Below, piece after piece: positions 35,853 to 45,699 of a stretch of 64,000 nt of DNA (position 1 is the first letter of the stretch; each line of letters starts with the position of its first letter). Below the pieces are notes generated by a model. The model was given only the letters and a program-made list of their open reading frames with translations, searched no databases and had not been told where the DNA came from. Source of the stretch: RGIG4608 sp045651165. Lineage in GTDB: Bacteria > Bacillota > Clostridia > Oscillospirales > CAG-272. Made by a program: the position numbers and the translations under genes. Location: contig JAZRRX010000049.1 in the NCBI GenBank assembly GCA_045651165.1, positions 27,347-91,346 of the forward strand. Direction: 5' to 3'.

Positions 35853-37073
35853 CTATTTTTTAAATTCAATGAACTTTGCATAATACTCATTACAAATCAC
35901 TACCGTATCATTGTCAATCGGTATCATTTTAAATTCATTTGCTATAAACTCGGTGCTATATACCTTTTCCGTCTTTAAGTCCAAAAGTTTAAATCCACTA
36001 AGCTCCTGCAAAAACAAACTGTTTTCGTATAAGTAAATATCAATAAGACCTTCTTCAAGTTGATACTGCTTTTCGATTTTGCCTCGTTTGTTCAACAAAA
36101 GAATCTCGGTTTTTCCAGCATTACTTGAAATATCAGCAACAGCTATATTATCTTCCCCAAAAGAGTAAAGATATATTTCACTATCACTTAAAAATTCACC
36201 CGTTAGATTAAGATTTGAGTTAAACACATTAACTCCACGCGCACCAACGACGAATATACTTCCGTTATCAAGAATGCTAACGGCATAAGGTACACCGCTA
36301 AAGCTTATGCTTTGGCTCTTGTAACCCTCCTTGCCAACATGGTACAAACGAATTTCAGTTTGTATTTCCAAGCCATTCGAGTGAGCCAAAATCACGGCTA
36401 ATTGAGAGCCGTTTTTGGAAAGTGAAACTGAAGAAACATATCCCGAAGCAAAACTATAGTTATTTATTGTGCCATTTTGCTTATAAACTCTAACAACGGA
36501 ATCATAGTTTTCTGATTTAGTGATTATCGCAAAATCTCCATTTTGGGACATATCAGCGCCATAAATGGAATAGTCAAGTTTCTCTTCCCTGGTTTTTGTA
36601 AAGGCATTATAAAGTGAAAATTGCTTGCCTCCAACATCATAAAGAAGAACTTGTTTATTGCTAACTGCAAGTTTAGGATTTCCATAGTTATGATTGGAAG
36701 ACACAAGTTCCCTGCCACCTGCCGAGAAAATAGAAAGTCGTTCTCTGCTTGCAACGGCAATTCCACCACGATATGCTGCAAAAACTTGAGAATTTCCAGC
36801 ATTATATGTTATTGTATCGTGAACTGAATTCACATAATCGTTTGCAAGTTTTATATCCTTTGTAAGATAAAATATCTTTTCATAGGACAAGCTACCTGAA
36901 AGCAAAAAGAATGCAATCACCAACACCAAAATCAAACAAAGTATTCTTCTAAAATAGGCATATCTATAACTTGCCTTTGCAAGATATATGTCTGTTTTGC
37001 CGTCATAATTCTTTTTTACAGAATTGGGGTCATATTTAAATTTTTCAATTATTTTGTTTATATCAAATTTCAT
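35853..37073 (-). CDS. DUF5711 family membrane-anchored beta-propeller-like protein
   Basis: This 406-residue protein has a basic cytoplasmic N-terminus, one transmembrane segment at residues ~43-64 (RILCLILVLVIAFFLLSG), and a long exterior domain made of repeated beta-rich blocks, as in WD/PQQ-like propellers (e.g. SVSLSKNGSQLAVIL, YAVSILDNGSIFVVG). DUF5711 genes are common next to truA/cvpA in Clostridia. The function is unknown. GAAAGGAAGTGGGG precedes the ATG. Confidence 0.82.
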   Translation of the reverse strand: MKFDINKIIEKFKYDPNSVKKNYDGKTDIYLAKASYRYAYFRRILCLILVLVIAFFLLSGSLSYEKIFYLTKDIKLANDYVNSVHDTITYNAGNSQVFAAYRGGIAVASRERLSIFSAGGRELVSSNHNYGNPKLAVSNKQVLLYDVGGKQFSLYNAFTKTREEKLDYSIYGADMSQNGDFAIITKSENYDSVVRVYKQNGTINNYSFASGYVSSVSLSKNGSQLAVILAHSNGLEIQTEIRLYHVGKEGYKSQSISFSGVPYAVSILDNGSIFVVGARGVNVFNSNLNLTGEFLSDSEIYLYSFGEDNIAVADISSNAGKTEILLLNKRGKIEKQYQLEEGLIDIYLYENSLFLQELSGFKLLDLKTEKVYSTEFIANEFKMIPIDNDTVVICNEYYAKFIEFKK

Positions 37074-37091
37074 ATTTCCCCACTTCCTTTC

Positions 37092-37850
37092 TTAATATTC
37101 TACTTTATTAAGGTAAAGTCCACATGCAGGCACTGTTGAGCCCGCATTTTTTCTATCCTTGCTTTCAGTTATTTTTTCAATATCGCAAGGTTTTATTTTG
37201 CCCTGTGCAACGAGTAAAAGTGTACCCGTCATAATGCGCACCATATTGTATAAAAATCCATCTGCTGCAACCTTAAAAATAATGCAATCACCCTCACGAT
37301 ATACCTCTGCATATTTAATTTCGCGAGTTGTATCAACTATTTTTGAGCCCTGTGCCATATAAGAGACGAAATCGTGCTTTCCACAAAAATGTGATGCCGC
37401 TTCATTCATTTTTTCAATTATCTCATCAGAATATTTCTGTGGAATATGATATGCTCTATCAGAGAAAAATGGATTTTTAATGGGATTATTCCAAATTTTA
37501 TAGATATATTCTTTGTGCTTCACATCATATCTTGGATGAAATTCGTCACAGACCATCCTTGCCTCAAGAACTGAAATATCATCTGGCAATACGGAATTAA
37601 ATGCAAGTGGTGTCTTTTCCATGGGTATTGTACAATCAAGTGAATTTTCACCTTTTTTGGAAACACAGATGTAAAATTCATTCGCGTGTACTCCACTATC
37701 AGTTCTACTACAACCGACAACATCACAATCAAAGCCGAATATTCTTTTTGCAGCTTCATTAAGTTCACGTTGAACTGTTGGCTTGTCGGGTTGAACCTGA
37801 TATCCGTTATAATTTGTTCCTACAAAACTAATTTTAAGTAATAATTTCAT
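37092..37850 (-). CDS. truA: tRNA pseudouridine(38-40) synthase
   Basis: TruA isomerises U38-40 in the tRNA anticodon arm. The 252-residue protein has the catalytic Asp in GCSRTDSGVHA, the opening FVGTNYNGYQVQPDKPTVQ and the closing DGFLYNMVRIMTGTL. It is complete. It follows the ecf genes, a frequent Firmicutes arrangement (ecfA-ecfT-truA), by 11 bases. Confidence 0.96.
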   Translation of the reverse strand: MKLLLKISFVGTNYNGYQVQPDKPTVQRELNEAAKRIFGFDCDVVGCSRTDSGVHANEFYICVSKKGENSLDCTIPMEKTPLAFNSVLPDDISVLEARMVCDEFHPRYDVKHKEYIYKIWNNPIKNPFFSDRAYHIPQKYSDEIIEKMNEAASHFCGKHDFVSYMAQGSKIVDTTREIKYAEVYREGDCIIFKVAADGFLYNMVRIMTGTLLLVAQGKIKPCDIEKITESKDRKNAGSTVPACGLYLNKVEY

Positions 37851-37861
37851 TTTAACTTCCT

Positions 37862-38686
37862 TTAAAATGGGAGGAATGGACTTGCAAATATATTAATGCA
37901 AACAACAGAAACACCAAAAGCAATCACGAGGAAAAGCGCAATAATATCACTTGCGCGGCACTTCAATATCTTCATTCTTGTTCTGCCCTCTCCACCCTTA
38001 TAGCAACGGCATTCCATTGCAGTTGCAAGGTCGAGTGCGTGTCTGATTGATGACGAGAAAAGTGGAATAAGAATGGGAATAAGTGCTTTTGCCCTTTGAA
38101 TAAGATTTCCATTGGTGAAATCTGCTCCACGAGCTTTTTGTGCGCTCATAATTTTATCTGCCTCATCCATAAGAGTTGGTATAAAGCGCAATGCTATGGT
38201 CATTATCATTGCAAAATCGTGAACGGGCAAGCCAATCTTTTTGAGAGGGGATAACAATCTTTCAATACCGTCGGTAAGAGAGATTGGTGTTGTAGTATAG
38301 GTGAGCAAAATGCTTGTTCCGATAATAAGAATTGTGATTCTGATTATAAGGAATACAGCATTTATCAAGCCCTCTTTATATATGGTGATAAAACCCCACT
38401 CTACGAGTGGATCGTTAGCGCCTGTTGTCCAAAAAATATTGATTATTGCAGTAAACGCGATAATAAACAATATCGGTTTTATTGACTTCAATACTATTTT
38501 TATCGGTATTCTTGATAAAAGCACAAGGGCTAATGCCGAGATTAGCAAAAGTGCCATTGAAAGCACATTTGAGCACAAAAACACGATAACGATATACAAA
38601 ATCGCAAGCACTATCTTTATTCTCGGATCAAGACGATGTATTGGTGAATCGACAGCATAGTACTGTCCTAATGTTATATTCTTCAT
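37862..38686 (-). CDS. ecfT: Energy-coupling factor transmembrane protein EcfT
   Basis: EcfT is the common membrane scaffold of group II ECF vitamin/metal transporters. The 274-residue protein has about five hydrophobic segments and two cytoplasmic coupling motifs of the Ala-Arg-Gly type: SAQKARGADF and AMECRCYKGGEGR. It overlaps ecfA2 by 4 bases. No substrate-binding S component is in the window. Confidence 0.95.
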   Translation of the reverse strand: MKNITLGQYYAVDSPIHRLDPRIKIVLAILYIVIVFLCSNVLSMALLLISALALVLLSRIPIKIVLKSIKPILFIIAFTAIINIFWTTGANDPLVEWGFITIYKEGLINAVFLIIRITILIIGTSILLTYTTTPISLTDGIERLLSPLKKIGLPVHDFAMIMTIALRFIPTLMDEADKIMSAQKARGADFTNGNLIQRAKALIPILIPLFSSSIRHALDLATAMECRCYKGGEGRTRMKILKCRASDIIALFLVIAFGVSVVCINIFASPFLPF

Positions 38687-39540
38687 TTCTTACCTTTCAA
38701 CAAAGCAGCAATCTCTTTTATAGCTGCTTCTTCAGTATAAATTCCATTATTAACTGCAATTCCGCGCGCATTAAGCTCATGCATAAGCAAAGTAATTTGA
38801 GGAACTGCAAGTCCGATTTTTTCAAGCATTTGGGAGTGTGAGAACACCTCATCACGAGAGCCGTTAAGCACAACTTCACCATGAGAAAGAACAATCAAAT
38901 CATCACAAAGACGAGCCATATCTTCCATGCTATGACTGACAATAATTACAGTTGCTCCCGTCTTTTCGCGATATTTGAAAATTCCGTTCAAAATTATATC
39001 TCGTCCCTGTGGATCAAGGCCTGCCGCGGGCTCGTCAAGAACAAGCACCTCCGGGCGCATAGCAATAACACCTGCTATTGCAACTCTTCTCTTTTGTCCA
39101 CCCGAGAGGTCAAAGGGATTCTTTTGAAGCACCTCGGGGGCAAGCCCAACAAAATCAATGGCTTCTCTTATTCTCTTTGCAATTTCTTCGTCATCAAGTC
39201 CCATATTTTTAGGTCCAAATGCTATATCCTTTTCAACTGTTTCTTCAAAAAGCTGATATTCGGGATACTGCATAACAAGTCCAACTCTAAAACGCACCTT
39301 GCCTATCTCCTTAGGCTTTTCCCAAATGTCAACGCCGTCAAGATAAACTTTACCTTCACTTGGAGTTGAAAGTCCATTCAAAAGCTGGAGCATTGTGCTT
39401 TTACCACTTCCCGTATGACCGATAAGACCTGTAATTGAGCCTTCTTTAATTTCTATATTTACATTTTTTAATGCTTGTTTAGAATATGCCGTCCCCTTGC
39501 CGTAAAAGAACGATATATTTTCAAGTTTAATCTTTGCCAT
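38683..39540 (-). CDS. ecfA2: Energy-coupling factor ATPase EcfA2
   Basis: This 285-residue ATPase has GHTGSGKSTMLQLL, LSGGQKRRVAIAGVIA, VLVLDEPAAGLDP and the His-switch SHSMED. The start is the ATG one base after the ecfA1 stop, which gives the family N-terminus MAKIKLENISFFYGKGT; a 69-residue upstream extension inside ecfA1 is rejected. It pairs with EcfA1 to drive EcfT. Confidence 0.95.
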   Translation of the reverse strand: MAKIKLENISFFYGKGTAYSKQALKNVNIEIKEGSITGLIGHTGSGKSTMLQLLNGLSTPSEGKVYLDGVDIWEKPKEIGKVRFRVGLVMQYPEYQLFEETVEKDIAFGPKNMGLDDEEIAKRIREAIDFVGLAPEVLQKNPFDLSGGQKRRVAIAGVIAMRPEVLVLDEPAAGLDPQGRDIILNGIFKYREKTGATVIIVSHSMEDMARLCDDLIVLSHGEVVLNGSRDEVFSHSQMLEKIGLAVPQITLLMHELNARGIAVNNGIYTEEAAIKEIAALLKGKK

Positions 39541-39541
39541 T

Positions 39542-40405
39542 TTATTTCTTAAGCGCCCTCTCAATAGCATCTGCGCATGCAGATGGAGTGTGGCACTCTC
39601 CTTCAATATTGATTCCTTGCTTTTTAAGTGAGTGAACAAGACGAACGCATTGGGGTACATCAAGTCCACATTTTTCGAGCTTTTCTTGCTCTTCAAATAT
39701 CTCTTTTGGTGTGCCGTCCATAAGTATTTCACCATCGTCAAGCACAACTATTCTATTGGCTCTTGCCGCCTCGTCCATATAGTGAGTAATCATTATGATT
39801 GTAATACCATGCTCGCGATTGAGCTTTTCAATGGTATTCATAATATCACGTCTACCCAAAGGGTCAAGCATAGCGGTTGATTCGTCAAAAATCATACAAT
39901 CGGGCTGCATTGCAAGAATTCCTGCAATAGCAATTCTCTGCTTTTGTCCACCCGAAAGACGAGCAGGCTCACTTTTTGCATGCTCACTCATACCAACCAC
40001 TGCAAGTGCTTCGTCAACTCTGCGACGAATTTCTTTTGGCTCAATTCCAAGGTTTTCAGGACCGAATGCAACGTCATCTTCAACAATGGTCGCAACAAGC
40101 TGATTATCTGGATTTTGGAATACCATACCCACCTTTTTGCGAAGCTTAAAAACATCGTCTTCAGTCATTTCGGAGTCGGTAATATCCTTACCCTCGATAT
40201 ATATTTTACCCGAATCGGGTTCAAGTATCATATTAAGAAGCTTTGCAAAGGTTGATTTACCTGAACCGTTGTGACCTAACACTGCAAGGTATTCACCCTT
40301 TTTAATATTCAAAGAAATATTCTTCAAAACGGCAGTTTTAGAGCCGTCATCTTCTTCGTATGAAGCACACAAATTCTCTATTTTGATATAAGAATCAGAA
40401 TTCAC
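39542..40405 (-). CDS. ecfA1: Energy-coupling factor ATPase EcfA1
   Basis: This 287-residue ATPase has GHNGSGKSTFAKLL (Walker A), VFQNPDNQLVATIVEDDVAFGPENLG, the signature LSGGQKQRIAIAGILA and the Walker B motif CMIFDESTAMLDP. The start codon is GTG. It is the first of the ecfA1-ecfA2-ecfT set, in which the genes are 1 base apart or overlap. Confidence 0.95.
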   Translation of the reverse strand: MNSDSYIKIENLCASYEEDDGSKTAVLKNISLNIKKGEYLAVLGHNGSGKSTFAKLLNMILEPDSGKIYIEGKDITDSEMTEDDVFKLRKKVGMVFQNPDNQLVATIVEDDVAFGPENLGIEPKEIRRRVDEALAVVGMSEHAKSEPARLSGGQKQRIAIAGILAMQPDCMIFDESTAMLDPLGRRDIMNTIEKLNREHGITIIMITHYMDEAARANRIVVLDDGEILMDGTPKEIFEEQEKLEKCGLDVPQCVRLVHSLKKQGINIEGECHTPSACADAIERALKK

Positions 40406-40428
40406 TTCTGTGTTTCCTTTCTTTTGTC

Positions 40429-41295
40429 TTATTTACTTTCCTGCCAACGCGCACTTGCTCCGCAGGGCATAAATCCACCTGTATATTTTACAGGAAGTGC
40501 AATTTCACTTGCCTCACATTTGCCACCGTAAATCTTTGAAATACGAAGGTCAACTATGTAACTCATGGTAAGGGGAGAAAGTCCTGTTGTGTAGGAGTTT
40601 ATAAGGAAGAACAAGGGCTTGTCCGATAACACCTTTGAAGTAAGTGCAACAAGGTCGTCAATGCTATCCTCAATCTTCCAAATCTCACCTGACGGGCCTC
40701 TACCGTAGGAAGGGGGGTCCATAATTATAGCATCATATTTATTTCCGCGTCTAATTTCGCGTTCAACGAATTTCTTGCAATCGTCAACAATATAACGAAT
40801 GGGTGCATTTTCAAGTCCTGAAAGCTTTGCATTTTCTTTAGCTTGAGCTACCATTCCCTTTGCTGCATCAACGTGACAAACTGATGCGCCTGCCTTTGCA
40901 GCAGCAACTGTTGCGCCACCCGTATATGCAAAGAGATTGAGCACCTTAATTGGTCTGCCCGCATTCTTGATAAGGTCAGAGAACCAATCCCAGTTAGCTG
41001 CTTGCTCGGGGAAAAGTCCCGTATGCTTAAATCCCATAGGACGAAGCACAAAGGAGAGGTCGCCGTAATTTATATTCCATTCTTCAGGGAGGTTTTTCTT
41101 TACCCATTTACCACCGCCCGTGTTGGCTCTGCGATAGATACCATCTGCCTTCTTCCATTCGGGCGCGTTTCTTTCACTGTGCCAAATTATCTGTGGGTCA
41201 GGACGAATAAGTATATATTTTCCCCATCTTTCAAGACGTTCACCTTCGGACGCGTCAAGAAGCTGATAGTCTTTCCAATTATTTGCACTCCACAT
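40429..41295 (-). CDS. Class I SAM methyltransferase, RlmI/RlmK type
   Basis: This 288-residue protein has NLFAYTGGATVAAAKAGA (SAM motif I), HVDAAKGMVAQAKENAKLSG, and IIMDPPSYGRGPSGEIW (DPPSY catalytic motif), the pattern of 23S rRNA m5C methyltransferases related to RlmI/RlmK. It lacks the PUA domain, so the target is not certain. It begins 2 bases from the ruvC stop and precedes ecfA1. Confidence 0.85.
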   Translation of the reverse strand: MWSANNWKDYQLLDASEGERLERWGKYILIRPDPQIIWHSERNAPEWKKADGIYRRANTGGGKWVKKNLPEEWNINYGDLSFVLRPMGFKHTGLFPEQAANWDWFSDLIKNAGRPIKVLNLFAYTGGATVAAAKAGASVCHVDAAKGMVAQAKENAKLSGLENAPIRYIVDDCKKFVEREIRRGNKYDAIIMDPPSYGRGPSGEIWKIEDSIDDLVALTSKVLSDKPLFFLINSYTTGLSPLTMSYIVDLRISKIYGGKCEASEIALPVKYTGGFMPCGASARWQESK

Positions 41296-41297
41296 AT

Positions 41298-41819
41298 TTA
41301 ATAAACCTTTCCGTAAGTCTGTTTTTTGTTATAATATTTTGAAATCTTTGATGAGCCTGCGTGTGCGTGACAAATTGCAATAGCCAAGGCATCGGCTGCA
41401 TCGTCAGGTGTTATCTTTTCTTTAATGTTTAAGAACATCTGCACCATGGTTATTACCTGATTTTTCTCGGCTCGTCCATAACCTACAATACTCTGTTTTA
41501 CCTGTAAGGGTGTGTACTCAAAAATCTCAACGCCTAAAAGCTCGGCGCAAAGCAAAATTACTCCTCTTGCCTCTGCAACGGCAATACCTGTTTTTTGGTT
41601 GGTGTTCCAAAACAATTCTTCCACTGCCATAGCATCGGGATGATACTTTTCGATTATCTCTTTTAGTTCACCATATATACTCGCAAGTCGTTTTTCGGTA
41701 TCAGTATGTGCAGGCGTGCGAATAACTCCATAATCGAGTGTACGGAACTTTGAGCCACTATATTCAATTACTCCAAAACCCACTATGGCAACGCCCGGGT
41801 CTATTCCAAGAATTATCAT
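41298..41819 (-). CDS. ruvC: Holliday junction resolvase RuvC
   Basis: RuvC cleaves Holliday junctions as a dimer. The start at 41819 (AGGAG seven bases before) gives MIILGIDPGVAIVGFGV; an extension of six residues upstream is not supported. The catalytic acids are visible in GIDPG, VEELFW and TPDDAADALAIAICHA. It is separated from ruvAB, which lie divergently about 3 kb away on the plus strand. Confidence 0.96.
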   Translation of the reverse strand: MIILGIDPGVAIVGFGVIEYSGSKFRTLDYGVIRTPAHTDTEKRLASIYGELKEIIEKYHPDAMAVEELFWNTNQKTGIAVAEARGVILLCAELLGVEIFEYTPLQVKQSIVGYGRAEKNQVITMVQMFLNIKEKITPDDAADALAIAICHAHAGSSKISKYYNKKQTYGKVY

Positions 41820-41937
41820 AATTTCACTCCTGTGCATACTTTATCAATTTATCATTATATCATATAAAACTCTAAAAGTCAAATGTTTTTGTATGTATTA
41901 TATAATAATATTATTAAAAAAATATTTGATTTTACCA

Positions 41938-41966
41938 TTTACTTGCAGCTTTTTTTGTGATATAAT
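41938..41966 (+). promoter_or_regulatory. Promoter of the DUF951-yfhO-ruvAB unit
   Basis: TATAAT at 41961 has a moderately matching TTTACT exactly 17 bases upstream. It is divergent from ruvC. Confidence 0.6.
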
Positions 41967-41999
41967 GATTGTGTATATATTTTTTACACGGAGGCAATT

Positions 42000-42206
42000 A
42001 TGAAAATAATAAAGCTATTCGTTGGTGACGTGGTGGAAATGAAAAAAAATCACCCCTGTGGCTCAAACCAATTCAAGATAATGAGGGTTGGTAGTGAGGT
42101 GCGAGTGGTGTGTCTGGGTTGCTCTCACGATATGACCATTGACAGAATAAAATTTGAAAAATCCATCAAAAAATTCATCGTTTCAAACAATCCTGAAACT
42201 GTTTGA
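42000..42206 (+). CDS. DUF951 family protein
   Basis: This 68-residue protein has the family pattern GDVVEMKKNHPCG...MRVGSEVRVVCLGC, with paired Cys residues that may bind metal. DUF951 proteins are widespread in Firmicutes and uncharacterised. CGGAGG precedes the ATG. yfhO begins 12 bases after the stop. Confidence 0.88.
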   Translation: MKIIKLFVGDVVEMKKNHPCGSNQFKIMRVGSEVRVVCLGCSHDMTIDRIKFEKSIKKFIVSNNPETV

Positions 42207-42218
42207 TAAGGAGAAAAA

Positions 42219-45056
42219 ATGAAGTTTAAAAATCCGTTCAAAAAAATAACAACTAATCAAAAATTGCTTGCTATCAAAAATGAATATGGCTATCTTGGAT
42301 ATGCATTCCTTATTTCTGCCGCAATCATGCTCGCAATTTATTTTGCGTTTGGGCACAAACCTTTTGGCGACCTTTCAGTGCTTACTCTTGACCTTAACGC
42401 GCAATACGTATATTTCTATGAGTCATTGAGAGAGTTTTTGCAAGGTGATGCATCTCTCCTATATTCATTCTCGCGCTCACTCGGTGGTGAGTTTATGGGA
42501 ATTTATGCTTACTATATTGCAAGTCCCCTTTCATATATAGTTGCACTTTTCCCAAAATCAATGATGCTTTTTGCTCTTTTGACCATAATTGTTATAAAGG
42601 TTGGTCTTTGCGCTCTCTTCTTTGGATTCTATCTCCACAAGCAAACGAAAAATCCAAACAAGACAAACATAATCATATTCTCAATTATGTACGCCCTTTG
42701 CGCGTATGCCATAACCTATCAAAACAATATAATGTGGCTTGATGGATTGTTCCTTCTTCCACTTCTCACATATTCTATCGAGAGATTGATTAAGGATAAA
42801 AAATATCTTCTCTTTATCGGAATTCTTGCACTTATGATGATGAGCCACTATTACATTGGCTATATGCTTTGTTGGTATACACTTTTCTGCTTCTTCTTCA
42901 CATATTTCAAAGAAGAAAAAAGCAATATCAACCCAAGTGGAGAAAAGTTCCATTTTATTAAATCCTTATTCCGAATTGGTATCTCAACCATAATCGGCAT
43001 CGGTATGTCTGCCTTCGTTGTGGGCGCGGCTTATTATTCGCTTCAGTTTGGCAAGAACGAATTTTCAGAGCCAAATTGGGATATGTTCGCAAGATTTGAC
43101 CTTTTTGACCTTTTCCCCAAGCTCTTACCTGGCTCATACGATACAGTTATGCATGAGGGGCTCCCCCTTCTCTATTGTGGAGTGCTCACTTTGTTTATGC
43201 TCCCAATATACGTCATGGCAAAGCGAGTTAAATCAAGAGAAAAAATATTCTATGGTGGATTTACATTACTCTATATTTTGATAATGGTGATAAATCCCTC
43301 AGACCTTTTGATGCATGGTTTTCAAGCTCCAAACTGCTTGAACTATAGATATAGTTTTATTGTTACATTCTTATTGCTTGTGATGGCATATAAGGGCTTT
43401 TGTGAAATTGAAGAACATTCACCCAAAAAGATTTTTGCAACGGGTAGTGCAATCATTGCTCTTTTGCTCATTGCTCAAAAGATGACATTCCCCAATTTTG
43501 TTCTTGCAGATACTGAAGAATACAAATATGGGTTTGTACTTAATAAACTCCCATTCCTTTGGGTTGTAGTGTTCTCGATTATCGTCATTTTTGCTATTGG
43601 TGCAATTCTCTGCTATCTTCTCAAATCCGAAAACAAGCAAAAAATGAAGCGCGTTTTGTTGGTGGCAATATGTGCAGAGCTTATGCTAAACGGCATTGTT
43701 ACTTTTGCTTCAATGAGATATGACATAGGCTGGGGCACATATTCCTCCTATGTGGATTATTTTAAAAACTTGACTCCAATCGTTGAAACTGTGCAATCAC
43801 AGGATAAGACCTTATATCGTTCAGAGAAAACAACACATCGTTGCACAAACGATAATATGACTCTTAACATTAAAGGACTTTCAAACTCAACGTCAACTCT
43901 TAACCAAAAGGCAATAGATTTGCTTGAATATCTTGGCTTCTATGCAGATGCGCATTGGACACAGTATTACGGCTCAACAGCCATCACTGATGCGCTCTTT
44001 GGCGTAAAATACATCTATTCAAACATCTCAAACGAATACAACAAAGAATCCACAACTTTAAACGAGTTTATGGATAAATATTATAACAAGGTTGCCACAA
44101 GTGATTACTATTACGCTTATAAAAACCCATATGCTTTAGGGCTTGCATTTGGCGTTGACAGTTCTATAAAAGATTTCGAAACAAATCTTAAATACGATTA
44201 CAGTAGTCAAGAGGCAGAGGGCTTGAAAAATCCTTTTGAAGTGCAGAATGTTTTGTTAAATACACTTCTTGGCAATAACGAAGAAAACTTTGTTGAATTC
44301 TTTTCAGCAATTCCCGTTAGAAAAAATCAAGAAATTAGCGGTAACCTCGGCTCTATTGGAGCAGGCGCAGAATATTCATCAAGCTCGACTGATATGGAGA
44401 ATAACGCGTTTGAATTCAATATCACGGTTCAAAATAGTGGACCTCTCTACCTCTTCTTGCCATCGGGTTATGAGCGCTCGTTCCACGTATATCTAAACGA
44501 TGAATTTTATGTTGATGTAAATAATTATTCGAGAATCGTTTCTCTTGGTTATAGAGAAGCAGGTGAAGAACTCAATATCGGATTCCGTTTGCCAGATGGT
44601 AAGCTCTATTTCTTCAAGCATACAGAATACCTTTATACACTTAATATGGATGAGTTCGAACACGCGATTGAATATCTTGCAAAGACCAATCTCGTTACAA
44701 CGGACAAATCAACTGATGACCATATCTATGGTTCAATGACCACCTATCAAGACAACAAAACTATAATGACTACAATCCCATATGACAAGGGTTGGAATGT
44801 TTTTGTTGACGGCAAGCAGGTTGAAACCTACTCAATCTATGGCGACTCACTTATGGCATTTGATATTGAAAATGCAGGTGATCACGAAATAGAATTTAAA
44901 TATATGCCCGATATTTATGTTAAAGCGGGTATCATTTCTATCGTATCAAGTGTAATATTTATTGGATTGATTGTATTTGAATGTGTAAGAAACAAAAAAC
45001 GCGCTCGCGCCATTGCAGAGTGCGAAAATGAAGAAACAACAGAAGGAGAAAACTGA
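42219..45056 (+). CDS. YfhO-family membrane protein (lipoteichoic/lipid glycosylation related)
   Basis: This 945-residue polytopic membrane protein has about 12-14 hydrophobic segments over residues ~20-490, with VLTLDLNAQYVYFYESL in the first exterior loop, followed by a large exterior beta-rich domain and a last transmembrane helix near ~915. YfhO-type proteins are GT-C-like and act in glycosylation of lipoteichoic acids in studied Gram-positives; this is family knowledge. Its stop overlaps the ruvA start by one base. Confidence 0.88.
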   Translation: MKFKNPFKKITTNQKLLAIKNEYGYLGYAFLISAAIMLAIYFAFGHKPFGDLSVLTLDLNAQYVYFYESLREFLQGDASLLYSFSRSLGGEFMGIYAYYIASPLSYIVALFPKSMMLFALLTIIVIKVGLCALFFGFYLHKQTKNPNKTNIIIFSIMYALCAYAITYQNNIMWLDGLFLLPLLTYSIERLIKDKKYLLFIGILALMMMSHYYIGYMLCWYTLFCFFFTYFKEEKSNINPSGEKFHFIKSLFRIGISTIIGIGMSAFVVGAAYYSLQFGKNEFSEPNWDMFARFDLFDLFPKLLPGSYDTVMHEGLPLLYCGVLTLFMLPIYVMAKRVKSREKIFYGGFTLLYILIMVINPSDLLMHGFQAPNCLNYRYSFIVTFLLLVMAYKGFCEIEEHSPKKIFATGSAIIALLLIAQKMTFPNFVLADTEEYKYGFVLNKLPFLWVVVFSIIVIFAIGAILCYLLKSENKQKMKRVLLVAICAELMLNGIVTFASMRYDIGWGTYSSYVDYFKNLTPIVETVQSQDKTLYRSEKTTHRCTNDNMTLNIKGLSNSTSTLNQKAIDLLEYLGFYADAHWTQYYGSTAITDALFGVKYIYSNISNEYNKESTTLNEFMDKYYNKVATSDYYYAYKNPYALGLAFGVDSSIKDFETNLKYDYSSQEAEGLKNPFEVQNVLLNTLLGNNEENFVEFFSAIPVRKNQEISGNLGSIGAGAEYSSSSTDMENNAFEFNITVQNSGPLYLFLPSGYERSFHVYLNDEFYVDVNNYSRIVSLGYREAGEELNIGFRLPDGKLYFFKHTEYLYTLNMDEFEHAIEYLAKTNLVTTDKSTDDHIYGSMTTYQDNKTIMTTIPYDKGWNVFVDGKQVETYSIYGDSLMAFDIENAGDHEIEFKYMPDIYVKAGIISIVSSVIFIGLIVFECVRNKKRARAIAECENEETTEGEN

Positions 45057-45685
45057 TGTTTTATTATATCGAGGGCAAACTTGCCCACCTTGATTATGGC
45101 TTTGCCGTGGTAGATGCTAACGGAGTTGGCTATAAATTAACTATAACTCAAACGACATATGAGGCAATGCCCCCTCACCTTTCAGTGAGTGAAGCTCCTA
45201 TTGTTCGTCTTTATACCTACATGGCAGTTCGCGAGGATGGAGTTGAACTTTTCGGCTTTGCGACTGAAAGCGAGCTTGAAGCATTTAAGCTCCTTATCAC
45301 AGTTTCAGGTGTCGGCCCTAAAGCCGCTATTGCTATTCTTTCGGTCTTCTCACCGGACAAGCTCTTCATCACAATTATGAATGAGGACACAAAGGCAATC
45401 GCTAAAGCAAACGGAATTGGTGCAAAAACTGCTGCAAGAATTGTTCTTGAACTCAAGGACAAGGTTTCAAAATCCTATACTGAGAGCGTTTCTATTCCTA
45501 AAACCTCGACCACAAATCGCAATTCTGAGTCCATTGGTACATCAAAACTTTCAGATGCGCAGAGTGCCCTTTTGGTGCTTGGCTACACAAAGGCAGAGGT
45601 AATTTCTGCTCTTCGTGGAGTGGACATTTCAAACAAAGAAACAGATGATATTATTCGTCTTGCACTTAAAAATCTTAGCAGATAA
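45056..45685 (+). CDS. ruvA: Holliday junction branch migration protein RuvA
   Basis: RuvA tetramers hold the Holliday junction for RuvB. The 209-residue protein has the N-terminal OB domain (MFYYIEGKLAHLDYGFAVVDANGVGYKLTI), the helix-hairpin-helix motifs (VSGVGPKAAIAIL, ANGIGAKTAARIVLELKDK) and the C-terminal RuvB-binding domain. It overlaps yfhO (TGATG) and lies 14 bases before ruvB. Confidence 0.97.
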   Translation: MFYYIEGKLAHLDYGFAVVDANGVGYKLTITQTTYEAMPPHLSVSEAPIVRLYTYMAVREDGVELFGFATESELEAFKLLITVSGVGPKAAIAILSVFSPDKLFITIMNEDTKAIAKANGIGAKTAARIVLELKDKVSKSYTESVSIPKTSTTNRNSESIGTSKLSDAQSALLVLGYTKAEVISALRGVDISNKETDDIIRLALKNLSR

Positions 45686-45699
45686 GGAGGAACACAAAT

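Noticed and set aside
39541..39747. N-terminal extension of EcfA2
   Set aside because: It lies completely within ecfA1 in another frame. The family N-terminus begins at MAKIKLEN just past the ecfA1 stop.
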